Origin: a virus
Length of the DNA: 27,224 nt
IMG/VR virus record: IMGVR_UViG_3300036770_002476
Location: 1-27,224 of that record
Reading direction: 5' to 3' (one strand)
Made by a program: the position numbers and the translations under genes. The notes below the pieces were generated by a model. It was not told the origin of the DNA. It saw only the letters and a list, made by a program, of their open reading frames with translations, and did not search any database. Every line of letters begins with the position of its first letter. Within the stretch, counting starts at the first letter, position 1. Positions 7,056-14,198 of this stretch are shown one piece after another.

Positions 7056-7859
7056 GTGGCCGGGATTTTCGACACAGGCATTTTCGACACCGGCATCTTC
7101 GACCACGCCGGTGCCGTTGCCCTGACCGCGACCGGGATTGCCACCGGCGCGCCCACCGTCGGAACACCCACCCTCGGTCAGGTGCACGCGCTCACGGCAA
7201 CCGGCATCGCCACCGGCGCGCCCACCGTGGGCACGCCTGCGCCGGGACAGGTCCACAGTCTTACCGCCACCGGCATTGCGGCCGGGGCTCCGGTCAGTGG
7301 CACGCCCGCCCTCGGCCAGGTCCATGGCCTGACCGCCACGGGGATTGCCACCGGCGCGCCAACGCTGGGCACCCCGGTGCTCACCGACGTCGCGCCGGGG
7401 ACCGACGCGCTCACCGCCACCGGCATCGCCACCGGCGCCCCGGCCCTCGGCACCCCGGCCTTGACCTCGGGGGCGGTGGTCACCCCGCCCTCCGGCGGCG
7501 GTGGCGGCTCGGCCCTGACCTTCCGGGGCCGTGACTGGGACACTGTCCGCCGGGCGCGCGACGACATCCGCCAAGCGCTGGAAGAGGCCGCGTCGGGGCC
7601 GAAGACCAAGCGCCAGGCTGCCGCCCGCAAGGCCGCGAGTGCTGTGGCCAAGGTGGCGCAGGCCGTTGCCGTCAGCCCGGACCTCGCGGCGCTCGACGCG
7701 CTGATGGCGCAGCTCGACGCGCTGATCGCCCAGAGCACCATGATCGAGGCGGCGCAGGCCCGCCGCGCTGCCCTGCTGTGGCAGGAAGCCGAGGCCGCAT
7801 TGGCTGTGGAAAAGGCGCGCGAAGAGGAATTAATGGTTGTGTTCGCCCTCGCAGCGTGA
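7056..7859 (+). CDS. Tandem-repeat phage protein
   Basis: This 267-residue protein starts at GTG 7056. It opens with three copies of GIFDTG/GIFD, then five copies of a 23-27-residue unit beginning with LTATGIATGAP and usually ending in a Gly-Thr-Pro segment and a GQVH-like spacer (residues 22 to about 139). A Gly-rich hinge (PPSGGGGGS) leads to a charged, probably helical C-terminus of about 110 residues, rich in Ala, Arg and Glu. I recall such IFD plus TGAP repeat proteins in alphaproteobacterial phages and prophages, with no known function. The layout suggests an extended beta-repeat stalk joined to a coiled-coil or helical anchor. No strong Shine-Dalgarno sequence precedes the GTG. Confidence 0.72.
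   Translation: MAGIFDTGIFDTGIFDHAGAVALTATGIATGAPTVGTPTLGQVHALTATGIATGAPTVGTPAPGQVHSLTATGIAAGAPVSGTPALGQVHGLTATGIATGAPTLGTPVLTDVAPGTDALTATGIATGAPALGTPALTSGAVVTPPSGGGGGSALTFRGRDWDTVRRARDDIRQALEEAASGPKTKRQAAARKAASAVAKVAQAVAVSPDLAALDALMAQLDALIAQSTMIEAAQARRAALLWQEAEAALAVEKAREEELMVVFALAA
7119..7470 (+). repeat. Five in-frame tandem repeats of about 69-81 bp
   Basis: Units start near 7119, 7188, 7257, 7326 and 7407. The first three are 69 bases, the fourth 81 because of a four-residue insertion, and the last runs into the Gly-rich hinge. They encode LTATGIATGAP-type modules and are in phase with the gene, so they are protein repeats and not intergenic repeats. Confidence 0.85.
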
Positions 7860-7863
7860 TTCA

Positions 7864-7875
7864 TCCGTACACGGA
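7864..7875. promoter_or_regulatory. Palindromic element, copy 3 (TCCGTACACGGA)
   Basis: This copy lies in the 34-base gap after the repeat-protein gene and ends 18 bases before the ATG at 7894. A loose -10-like GATTCA directly precedes it. It differs from the perfect palindrome only at the central C. Confidence 0.5.
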
Positions 7876-7893
7876 AACTCCGTCAACGGATCA

Positions 7894-8223
7894 ATGGCAC
7901 ACCAGCGGTTCTGCAAAGTCTGTCGCTCCTGGCATGATCTGGACGCTCCGTGGCCGGACAATTGTCTCCCCGAGCGCAATCTCGCCCGTTCCGATCTGCC
8001 GACGCCGCGCCTGATCCGCGACGGTCTGGACAATGTGTGGAACCCGGTGGACGGGCGGACCTATGACAGCAAGAGCGCCTATTACAGCGCCGTGAAGGCC
8101 GCTGGCTGCGAGATCGCCGGCAACGACAGCTCGATCACGCAGGCCCACGAGAAACCCCGCGACGTGAAACCGCCACCCGGCCTCAAGGACGCCTTGAGGC
8201 AGGCGTGGGACCAGCACAGCTAA
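7894..8223 (+). CDS. Small Cys-motif phage protein (possible zinc ribbon)
   Basis: This protein is 109 residues from the ATG at 7894. A longer form from 7837 would overlap the previous gene and read through the palindromic element, so I prefer the short one. The N-terminus has C7-x2-C10, H14 and C24 in a Trp-rich context (CKVCRSWHDLDAPWPDNC), consistent with a small metal-binding knuckle. A middle segment, DGLDNVWNPVDGRTYDSKSA, resembles part of a phage family where a protein's fill-in sequence tells of a deletable surface loop; I do not know its role. It lies just upstream of the scaffold and is coupled by GAGGA before the scaffold ATG. Function unknown. Confidence 0.7.
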   Translation: MAHQRFCKVCRSWHDLDAPWPDNCLPERNLARSDLPTPRLIRDGLDNVWNPVDGRTYDSKSAYYSAVKAAGCEIAGNDSSITQAHEKPRDVKPPPGLKDALRQAWDQHS

Positions 8224-8235
8224 GAGGACGCATCA

Positions 8236-9312
8236 ATGCCGCCCGAACTGGACAACACCGAGACCGCCGACGAGCTGTCCCTGCGCGATGCGCTGAGCGC
8301 CGCCTTCGACGAGGCCAGCGAGGCCGAAACGCCCGCCGATGACGCCGCCGGTGAGACGGCGCAGGGCGAGACCGCCGAAGACGGCCAGCCGCGCGATGAA
8401 CAGGGCCGCTGGACCAAGGCGCAGCGCGAGCACTTCGAGGCCCAGCAGCGCGAGGAACAGGCGGCCAAGGACGCGGCACAGCAGGGCCAGCAGGAGCAGC
8501 AGCAGGAAGGGCAGGAGCCGCTCCGCCTTGCCCCGCCGCATGGCTGGAGCCCGGCCGCCAAGGCCGCTTACGCCAAGCTGCCGCCCGAGGTGCAGGAGGC
8601 GGTGGCCCGCCGCGAGGTCGAGATCAACAACGGCTTCGCCAAGCTCAAGGACTACAAGGGGCTGGACGAATATGCCGAGATGGCAAAGGCCTCCGGCACC
8701 ACGCTGCGCGAGGCCTTCGACCGCTACAAGGCGGCGGAAGACCTCCTCGACCGCGACTTCCGCGGCGGCGTCATGCAGCTCTGCGAGATGTACGGCGTCC
8801 ACCCGATGCAGTTGGCGCAGGAGTTTGCGGCGCTGTTCCAAGGGCAGGGCGGCCAGCCGCAGCCCGGCCAGCCGCCCGGCGCCCAGCCCGGCGCCGATCC
8901 GCAGGTCGCCTTGCTTTCGCGCGAGCTTGCTGGTATAAAGGATTTCGTCCGTACACTGACCACACGGGAAGAGCAGCGGGAGCGCGAGGGGATCAACACC
9001 TTCGTCCAGCAGTTCGCCCAGGACAAGTTGTACTTCGAGGATGTCCGGCAGGACATGGCCCACCTGATCAGGACAGGGCAGGCCAACGACCTGAACGATG
9101 CCTACGACAAGGCATGCTGGATGAACCCTCAGATCCGCGACCTTCTCATCAAAGAGCGGGCCGCTCCACAGGAAGCCGAAGCCCGCGTCTCAAAAGCGCG
9201 CCGCGCCTCTGGTTCCCTGCCCACCGGAGCGCCCGCAGGCACGACCTCGCCAAGCTCCGCCCATTCAATCCGCGCCGCCCTCGAGGATGCTTGGGGCTCC
9301 GGCGCACTCTAA
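8236..9312 (+). CDS. Putative scaffolding protein
   Basis: This 358-residue protein lies immediately before the major capsid gene. It is highly charged, with an acidic N-terminus (residues about 1-60, rich in Glu, Asp and Ala), a Gln/Glu-rich helical stretch around 65-95, and a mixed helical body. This composition and position are typical of phage scaffolding proteins, which direct coat assembly and then leave the prohead. A Pro/Gln/Gly-rich linker (about 210-225) precedes a helical C-terminal half that ends in a basic Ser/Ala-rich tail, the usual coat-binding region. Sequence identity among scaffolds is low, so the call depends on context. The start follows AGAGGA at 8223-8228. Confidence 0.78.
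   Translation: MPPELDNTETADELSLRDALSAAFDEASEAETPADDAAGETAQGETAEDGQPRDEQGRWTKAQREHFEAQQREEQAAKDAAQQGQQEQQQEGQEPLRLAPPHGWSPAAKAAYAKLPPEVQEAVARREVEINNGFAKLKDYKGLDEYAEMAKASGTTLREAFDRYKAAEDLLDRDFRGGVMQLCEMYGVHPMQLAQEFAALFQGQGGQPQPGQPPGAQPGADPQVALLSRELAGIKDFVRTLTTREEQREREGINTFVQQFAQDKLYFEDVRQDMAHLIRTGQANDLNDAYDKACWMNPQIRDLLIKERAAPQEAEARVSKARRASGSLPTGAPAGTTSPSSAHSIRAALEDAWGSGAL
8911..8939 (+). promoter_or_regulatory. Possible internal promoter ahead of the capsid gene
   Basis: TTGCTT at 8911-8916 and TATAAA at 8934-8939 are separated by exactly 17 bases within the scaffold gene, about 390 bases before the capsid start. The -10 box is 5/6 consensus and stands out in GC-rich coding DNA. The fourth palindromic element follows at 8948-8959. 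It could boost coat protein expression. Confidence 0.4.
8948..8959. promoter_or_regulatory. Palindromic element, copy 4 (TCCGTACACTGA)
   Basis: This matches the repeated element at 11 of 12 positions. It is inside the scaffold gene but nine bases downstream of a TATAAA box, so it again coincides with a predicted transcription start. Confidence 0.35.
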
Positions 9313-9325
9313 GGAGCAGTGACAG

Positions 9326-10294
9326 ATGGCCTCGCCAAATCTGAGCGAAATCATCACCACCACGCTGCGGAACCGGACCGGCAAGCTCGCTGACAACGTC
9401 ACCGACAACAACGCCATCCTGTACCGTCTGAAGCAGCGCGGCAAGGTCAAGCCCGCATCCGGCGGCCGAACGCTGGTGCAGGAACTGGCCTACCAGGAGA
9501 ACTCCACCTTCATGTGGTACTCCGGGTACGACACCCTCGACGTGTCCGCGACCGACGTCATGTCGGCGGCGGAGTTCGACTGGAAGCAGGCGGCGGTCGC
9601 CGTCACCATTTCCGGCCTCGAACAGCTCCAGAACTCCGGCAAGGAGAAGATCCTCGACCTCATGGAAAACCGCATCGACATCGCGGAAAAGACCATGATG
9701 AACAAGATCGCCCTTGGCTGCTATGCCGATGGCACCGGCAACGGCGGCAAGGAGATCGGTGGTCTCCAGCATCTCGTGGCGGACCTGCCGACGTCCGGCA
9801 CGGTGGGCGGCATCAACCGCGCAACGTGGTCGTTCTGGCAGAACCAGTACCGGGACAGCTCGGACAATTCCGTGACGCTTTCGAGCACCACGATCCAGTC
9901 CGAGATGAACATCATGTACACGCGCCTGGTGCGCGGTACGGACCGCCCGGACCTGATCATCACCGACAACACGATCTGGCTGTACTACCTCGCTAGCCTG
10001 CAGAACATCCAGCGCATCACCAACGACAAGATGGCGAGCGCCGGCTTCACGAACCTCAAGTTCATGGACGCCGATGTGGTGCTCGACGGCGGGCAGGGCG
10101 GCAACTGCCCGAGCGCCCACATGTATTTCCTCAACACCGATTACATTCATTTCCGCCCGCACTCGGAGCGGAACATGACCGTGCTCGGCGGGGAGCGCAT
10201 GAACACCAACCAGGACGCCATCGTGAAGCTCATCGGTTGGGCGGGCAACATGACCGCCTCCAACTGCGCGCTTCAGGGCGTGCTCAAGGCTTAA
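9326..10294 (+). CDS. Major capsid protein
   Basis: This 322-residue protein has the best ribosome binding site in the window, AAGGAG at 9311-9316 overlapping the scaffold stop and nine bases before the ATG, as expected for the most abundant virion protein. Recognisable blocks include NLSEIITTTLRNRTGKLADN, GGRTLVQELAYQENSTF, AAEFDWKQAAVAVTISGLEQ and GTVGGINRATWSFWQNQYRD, which I know from coat proteins of alphaproteobacterial podoviruses and prophages. An HK97-type fold is expected from the family's role but cannot be shown here. It forms the icosahedral shell. Neighbours are scaffold upstream and a decoration-like protein downstream. Confidence 0.9.
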   Translation: MASPNLSEIITTTLRNRTGKLADNVTDNNAILYRLKQRGKVKPASGGRTLVQELAYQENSTFMWYSGYDTLDVSATDVMSAAEFDWKQAAVAVTISGLEQLQNSGKEKILDLMENRIDIAEKTMMNKIALGCYADGTGNGGKEIGGLQHLVADLPTSGTVGGINRATWSFWQNQYRDSSDNSVTLSSTTIQSEMNIMYTRLVRGTDRPDLIITDNTIWLYYLASLQNIQRITNDKMASAGFTNLKFMDADVVLDGGQGGNCPSAHMYFLNTDYIHFRPHSERNMTVLGGERMNTNQDAIVKLIGWAGNMTASNCALQGVLKA

Positions 10295-10306
10295 GGAGAG
10301 CAGACA

Positions 10307-10801
10307 ATGACCTTTCGCGTCTCTGATGGCCGCATCGGTATCCAGCCCATCGCGGATACCTCCACGACACAGAACCATCCTCTCGGCACCATCGTGCGGG
10401 CCGTGTCCGTCACGCTGGGCGAGGGTGAGTTCATCTATCTCAAGGGCGTTGCCAACACCGCCGTCGGCAACATCGTCAATTACGACGATGGCTTCCAGAC
10501 GGCGCTGGACTCCTCCGCCGTCGCCGGGCCGTCGCGCCCGCTGGCGGTGGCGATGTCGGCCAACGTCGCTGACCAATACGGCTGGTATCAGATTTCCGGC
10601 CTCGCGGTCGCCAAGAAGGACGCTGCGGTGTCCTTCGCGGGCGGCGCGGGTCTGGGGGCTGGCTCCGGCCTTGCGGTGGCGGTCGCCACCGGCACGGTGA
10701 TCCAGGGTGCGGTGGTCCGCACCGTGGCCTCGGCCAAGTCGGGCGTGACCACGGTGGCCATCGCCATCAACCGTCCGCACGACCCCTCGGACGTCTCGTA
10801 A
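10307..10801 (+). CDS. Putative capsid decoration protein
   Basis: This 164-residue protein follows the coat gene with AAGGAG (10293-10298) overlapping the coat stop. It is predicted to be all beta, rich in Val, Ala and Gly. It includes HPLGTIVRAVSVTLGEGEFI, where a plain strand pattern recurs, and an Ala/Gly-rich hydrophobic part (about 105-125). The sequence pattern and position match small outer-capsid stabilising proteins found after coat genes in many phages. A terminator hairpin follows directly, so coat and decoration close the head block. Decoration is inferred from position and composition; a minor structural role is possible. Confidence 0.68.
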   Translation: MTFRVSDGRIGIQPIADTSTTQNHPLGTIVRAVSVTLGEGEFIYLKGVANTAVGNIVNYDDGFQTALDSSAVAGPSRPLAVAMSANVADQYGWYQISGLAVAKKDAAVSFAGGAGLGAGSGLAVAVATGTVIQGAVVRTVASAKSGVTTVAIAINRPHDPSDVS

Positions 10802-10810
10802 CGACGCATG

Positions 10811-10837
10811 AGGGCGGGGCTCCGGCTCCGCCCTTTC
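10811..10837 (+). terminator. Rho-independent-type terminator after the capsid block
   Basis: The arms at 10811-10820 and 10825-10834 form a 10-bp stem (one G-T wobble) closed by a TCCG tetraloop, followed by TTTCTCCCTCTC. It lies in the 59-base gap after the decoration gene. The T tract is short and broken, so it may be leaky and reduce rather than stop transcription into the tail genes. Confidence 0.65.
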
Positions 10838-10860
10838 TCCCTCTCTCCTGAAGGTTCCCG

Positions 10861-12246
10861 ATGGCGCGCCCGACTTCCACCGTCTACCAGATGGAATATC
10901 AGAACCCGCACGCCACGGCCCCGCTCAAGGTGCCGGTGCTTGTCGTGTGCAACACCTCCGACGAGCAGCTTTTCGCCAACATCAGGACCAATGCCGCCAA
11001 CGGAGCCGAGTGGATCGGCTTCCGCGAGGCGCATGACAGCGTGGCCATCCTCGTGGGCGGCGGCCCGTCGCTGGCCGATCATCTCGACGACATCCGCAGG
11101 CTGGCGCTGGCGGGCGGCGTCATTTTCGCGATGAACGGGGCGGCCACCTTCCTCGACCGCAACGGCATCCGGCCCGGCTATCAGGTGATTGCCGACGCCA
11201 AGCCCGAGACCGCCACGCTCATCGAGCCCCGCGCCATCGCGCACCTGTTCGCCTCCCAGGTTGATCCCAACTGCTTCGCGCTCGTGCCTGGCGCGCTTCT
11301 GTGGCACCTCGAAATGCCCGGTATCGAGGACGCCTTCCCGGAAGAGCGCCGCAAGCGCGGCGGCTATGCCCTGGTGGGCGGCGGCGCGGCCGTGGGCAAT
11401 TCCGCCTGTGCGCTGGCCTATGTCATGGGCTACCGCACCATGCACCTGTTCGGCTACGACAGCTCGCACAAGGGCGAGGCCAGCCACGCCTACGACCAGC
11501 CGATGAACCGCTTTATTCCCACCATCGATGTCGAATGGGCGGGCAAGACGTTCACATCCTCTCTGGCGATGAAGGCGCAGGCCGAGAAATTCATGATCAC
11601 CGGCCAGGCGCTGAAACAGGCGGGGGTCGATCTCCACGTCCACGGCGAAGGGCTCCTGCCCACCATGTGGAACACACCCGTCGAGAACATCACCGAGCGC
11701 GACAAGTACCGCCTGATGTGGCAGCTCGACGCCTACCGCGAGCATGCGCCGGGCGAATACCTCGTGGAACTGTTCCTGCATCATTTGCATCCGGTGGGCC
11801 TCATCATCGATTTTGGCTGCGGCACCGGCCGGGCGGCGCTGGCGCTGGCGAAAAAGGGCCATGACGTGCTCTTGATCGATTTCGCCGACAACTGCCGCGA
11901 CGAGGAGGCCATCGGGCTTCCCTTCCTCGAATGGGATTTGTCCCTGCCGATCCCGGCGCGGGCGGAGTTCGGGCTGTGCACCGACGTCATGGAGCACATT
12001 CCGACCGAGGACGTCGCCAAGGTTCTGGGCAACATTATGGAAAGTGCCCGCACCGTGATGTTCCAGATCTCGACCGTCAAGGACGCCTTCGGGGCGCTGC
12101 TCGGCACCGACCTGCACCTGACCGTCAAGAGCCATGAATGGTGGCTCGCGCATTTCGATTGGATCGATTGCGCCGTCCTGCACCAGCACCGGGGCGAGAA
12201 TGCCTCGATCTTCATCGTCACCCGAAAGGAAAGCCTCAATGCTTGA
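10861..12246 (+). CDS. DUF115 (MptE-like) and SAM methyltransferase fusion
   Basis: This 461-residue protein combines two enzyme-like halves. Residues about 55-240 resemble DUF115/MptE-like proteins (VAILVGGGPSLADHLDDIR, FAMNGAATFLDRNGIRPGYQ, YRTMHLFGYDSSHKGEASHA), a family tied to pterin diphosphokinase or, in bacteria, to flagellin glycosylation. Residues about 300-461 are a class I methyltransferase, with motif I DFGCGTGRAALAL near 317, the acidic motif II region LLIDFADN, and CTDVMEHIP near 374. The protein would bind a sugar-nucleotide- or pterin-like ligand and SAM; the real substrate is unknown. It follows the terminator and opens the tail block with a CTGAAGG ribosome binding site. 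A role in modifying virion or host surface sugars is speculative. Confidence 0.78.
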   Translation: MARPTSTVYQMEYQNPHATAPLKVPVLVVCNTSDEQLFANIRTNAANGAEWIGFREAHDSVAILVGGGPSLADHLDDIRRLALAGGVIFAMNGAATFLDRNGIRPGYQVIADAKPETATLIEPRAIAHLFASQVDPNCFALVPGALLWHLEMPGIEDAFPEERRKRGGYALVGGGAAVGNSACALAYVMGYRTMHLFGYDSSHKGEASHAYDQPMNRFIPTIDVEWAGKTFTSSLAMKAQAEKFMITGQALKQAGVDLHVHGEGLLPTMWNTPVENITERDKYRLMWQLDAYREHAPGEYLVELFLHHLHPVGLIIDFGCGTGRAALALAKKGHDVLLIDFADNCRDEEAIGLPFLEWDLSLPIPARAEFGLCTDVMEHIPTEDVAKVLGNIMESARTVMFQISTVKDAFGALLGTDLHLTVKSHEWWLAHFDWIDCAVLHQHRGENASIFIVTRKESLNA

Positions 12247-12820
12247 TCCTGCCCTGGACACGACCTTTTTCGACGCCGCGCCGCCGCAGCAGCGTGGGCC
12301 TCGGCCTTTGCTGCGCTTCTTCACCGAGCCCGTCGAACTGCCCGGCAAGAGCGCCGAGGAGGGCCGCCCGGTCTATGTCGACCGCGATTTCGTCGGCATC
12401 ACCAACCCCGGCTCGCGCGACGAGGTGGTCAGGCGCGCCGAGGACAAGGCCAGGGAAGACGAGTTCGTGGCGTGGGCCTACAAGAAATGGAAGGCCACCC
12501 AGCAGCAGCCGACCGATGGCACGCCCTTGGAAACCGTGCCGTTCCTCAACAAGAGCCAGGTCTTGGAGCTGAAGGGGGTCGCGATCCACAGCCTTGAGAC
12601 GCTGGCGGACGCCCCGGAGCAGGCGATGCAGCGCATGATGGGCCTGCGCGAACTGAAGAAGAAGGCCGCCGCCTATCTGGCCGCCGCCAAGGACAGCGCA
12701 GTTGTCACCAGGCTGCAGCATGAACTCGACCAGCGGGACGGCAAGATCGCGCTCATGGAGAAGCAGATGGCGGAGATGAACGCCCGCTTCGAGGAACTGT
12801 CCAGGCGGGTGCCGGCATGA
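12239..12820 (+). CDS. Phage protein with C-terminal coiled coil
   Basis: The protein is 193 residues from ATG 12239, which overlaps the previous stop by eight bases; a longer frame from 12134 overlaps much more and I reject it. The first 90 residues hold a motif I associate with small phage proteins (FVGITNPGSRDEVVRRAEDK). A segment at about 105-130, LELKGVAIHSLETLADAP, has the rhythm of a helix-hairpin-helix. The C-terminus (about 150-190) is a clear coiled coil, LQHELDQRDGKIALMEKQMA. No catalytic motif is visible. Location among head-tail joining genes suggests a structural or assembly role. Confidence 0.72.
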   Translation: MLDPALDTTFFDAAPPQQRGPRPLLRFFTEPVELPGKSAEEGRPVYVDRDFVGITNPGSRDEVVRRAEDKAREDEFVAWAYKKWKATQQQPTDGTPLETVPFLNKSQVLELKGVAIHSLETLADAPEQAMQRMMGLRELKKKAAAYLAAAKDSAVVTRLQHELDQRDGKIALMEKQMAEMNARFEELSRRVPA

Positions 12821-13041
12821 ACCGCATCGAGCGCAGCCCGCAGTTCAAGGCCGGACCCCGGTTCTTCCGCGCCGAGGACGGCCAGGACATGTTTGAGCAC
12901 CGCATCGACAGCCGGGCCTGCATCGGCCCGCGCGTGGCGACGAAGCGCGACAAGGAGATCAACCCCGACCTCTGGGCCGAATACCTCGCCCAATGGACCG
13001 CCGAGGAAGACCGCAAGATCAAGCGCCGGGCGAAAGGGTAA
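12817..13041 (+). CDS. Small basic phage protein, function unknown
   Basis: This 74-residue protein starts at an ATG overlapping the preceding stop as ATGA. It contains FKAGPRFFRAEDGQDMFEHR, then ATKRDKEINPDLWAEYLAQW, and a very basic tail (EDRKIKRRAKG). No known domain is recognised. It lies between the coiled-coil protein and the adaptor gene, three bases before the adaptor ATG, so it is coupled to virion assembly genes. The basic tail could contact DNA or nucleic-acid-filled portal, but that is a guess. Confidence 0.68.
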   Translation: MNRIERSPQFKAGPRFFRAEDGQDMFEHRIDSRACIGPRVATKRDKEINPDLWAEYLAQWTAEEDRKIKRRAKG

Positions 13042-13044
13042 GCC

Positions 13045-13749
13045 ATGAAGACGCTGCTGCAGATCGTCCAGCAGGCCTGCCGCGATGTCGGACAGCCCAG
13101 CCCGACGCTGGTGGCCTCGGCCTCCACCGAGACGCCGCTCAGGATGCTGCGGCTCCTCAACAAGGCCGGGCAGCAGCTCATCAAGGACCACAACTGGCAG
13201 GCCCTGACCGACGTCGAGACCTTCACCCCCACCGCCACCCAGGTGCAGGCCTTGCACCCGCCGTCCGACTATGACCGCATGACGCCGCCCAGCCAGATCT
13301 GGGACATCGGCAACAAGCGCCCGCTGGTGGGCCCGCTCGCCGTCGAGAAATGGCTGCGCCTCGTGGTCGATGCCCAGCAGTCGATTGACAAGTATTGGAC
13401 GCTGATCGGCGGCAAGATCAACATCCTGCCGATGCCTGCGACGACAGACAGTTTCGTTTATGCCTACCAGAGCAAAAATTGGGTTTATGCGGCGGACGGC
13501 GCGACGGCCAAGGCGGAGTTCGACGCCGACGACGACACGCCGCGCATCCCGGACGAGCTGCTGATCCTCGAACTCGTCTGGCGCTGGAAACAGTCCATCG
13601 GCATCGACTACGGCGAGGACATGGCGTCCTGCAACCGCATGAAGGAGATGCTCATTGCGGCGGATCGCGGGCCGCGCATCCTGTCGCTGTCGCAACCCTT
13701 CCCCGAAGGCGTGCCGGACGGCTTCTGGCCGGGGACCATCACGCCGTGA
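13045..13749 (+). CDS. Head-tail adaptor (P22 gp4-like)
   Basis: This 234-residue protein begins LLQIVQQACRDVGQPSPTLV and continues with LRMLRLLNKAGQQLIKDHNW. These are the N-terminal helices typical of the P22 gp4-like tail accessory or adaptor family, which forms a ring under the portal and prepares it for the tail hub. The later part has short beta strands (KINILPMPATTDSFVYAYQS) and a helical C-terminus with ELLILELVWRWKQSIG. P22 gp4 itself is 166 residues and has muramidase activity; I see no sign of that here. The stop overlaps the GTG of the HNH gene. Confidence 0.8.
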   Translation: MKTLLQIVQQACRDVGQPSPTLVASASTETPLRMLRLLNKAGQQLIKDHNWQALTDVETFTPTATQVQALHPPSDYDRMTPPSQIWDIGNKRPLVGPLAVEKWLRLVVDAQQSIDKYWTLIGGKINILPMPATTDSFVYAYQSKNWVYAADGATAKAEFDADDDTPRIPDELLILELVWRWKQSIGIDYGEDMASCNRMKEMLIAADRGPRILSLSQPFPEGVPDGFWPGTITP

Positions 13750-14198
13750 GCCGCCCTCCCAAGCCGTTCATGCATTATGTCTCTCCAGAACCAAACAGCG
13801 GGTGCTGGCTCTGGGTGGGGGGCGTGTTCCAAAATGGCTATGGCAACGTGCAATACAAAAGGAAGCCACATCTCGCGCATCGTGTATCATACATGATCCA
13901 CCGTGGTCCCATCCCAAATGGGATGTTTGTCTGCCACAAGTGCGATGTCCCATCGTGCGTAAACCCTGATCATCTGTTTCTCGGCACGCCTGCCGACAAT
14001 ATGCGTGATCGAGATACCAAAGGCCGCGTGGCTGCAGGAGAGTTAAACGGGTTCGCGAAGCTGACGGATGTGCAGGTCCGCGAAATCAGAAATAAACTGG
14101 CTGTGGGCCAGTCGAAGCATAGCCTTTCTCGGCAGTACCAGATCAGCCGCACCCACATTTCAAGGATTGAAAATGGTCAAGTGAGGAAAACAGCATGA
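13746..14198 (+). CDS. HNH homing endonuclease, free-standing
   Basis: This 150-residue protein starts at GTG 13746, which overlaps the adaptor stop as GTGA; a longer frame from 13395 runs inside the adaptor gene and is rejected. The N-terminal half has GCWLWVGG, then HRVSYMIHRGPIPNGMFVCH and CDVPSCVNPDHLFLGTPADN, a classic HNH signature with C63, H64, C66, C71, N73 and H76. The C-terminal half (about 105-148) is a helix-turn-helix (LTDVQVREIRNKL, SLSRQYQISRTHISRIENGQ) for DNA targeting. The gene is richer in A and T than its flanks and splits two tail genes, as expected of a mobile endonuclease. Such enzymes cut phage lacking the gene and spread by repair. Confidence 0.9.
   Translation: MSRPPKPFMHYVSPEPNSGCWLWVGGVFQNGYGNVQYKRKPHLAHRVSYMIHRGPIPNGMFVCHKCDVPSCVNPDHLFLGTPADNMRDRDTKGRVAAGELNGFAKLTDVQVREIRNKLAVGQSKHSLSRQYQISRTHISRIENGQVRKTA

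Noticed and set aside
7119-7470. CRISPR-like direct repeats
   Set aside because: The repeats are in frame, contiguous and protein-coding, without spacers.
7800-7900. Programmed frameshift joining the repeat protein to the next gene
   Set aside because: No slippery heptamer is visible, and the gap holds a stop, a palindromic element and a separate start.
9149-10780. Minus-strand open frame (543 codons) opposite scaffold, coat and decoration genes
   Set aside because: Antisense shadow: repetitive His/Gly/Asp composition and no recognisable domain, while the plus strand has good ribosome binding sites.
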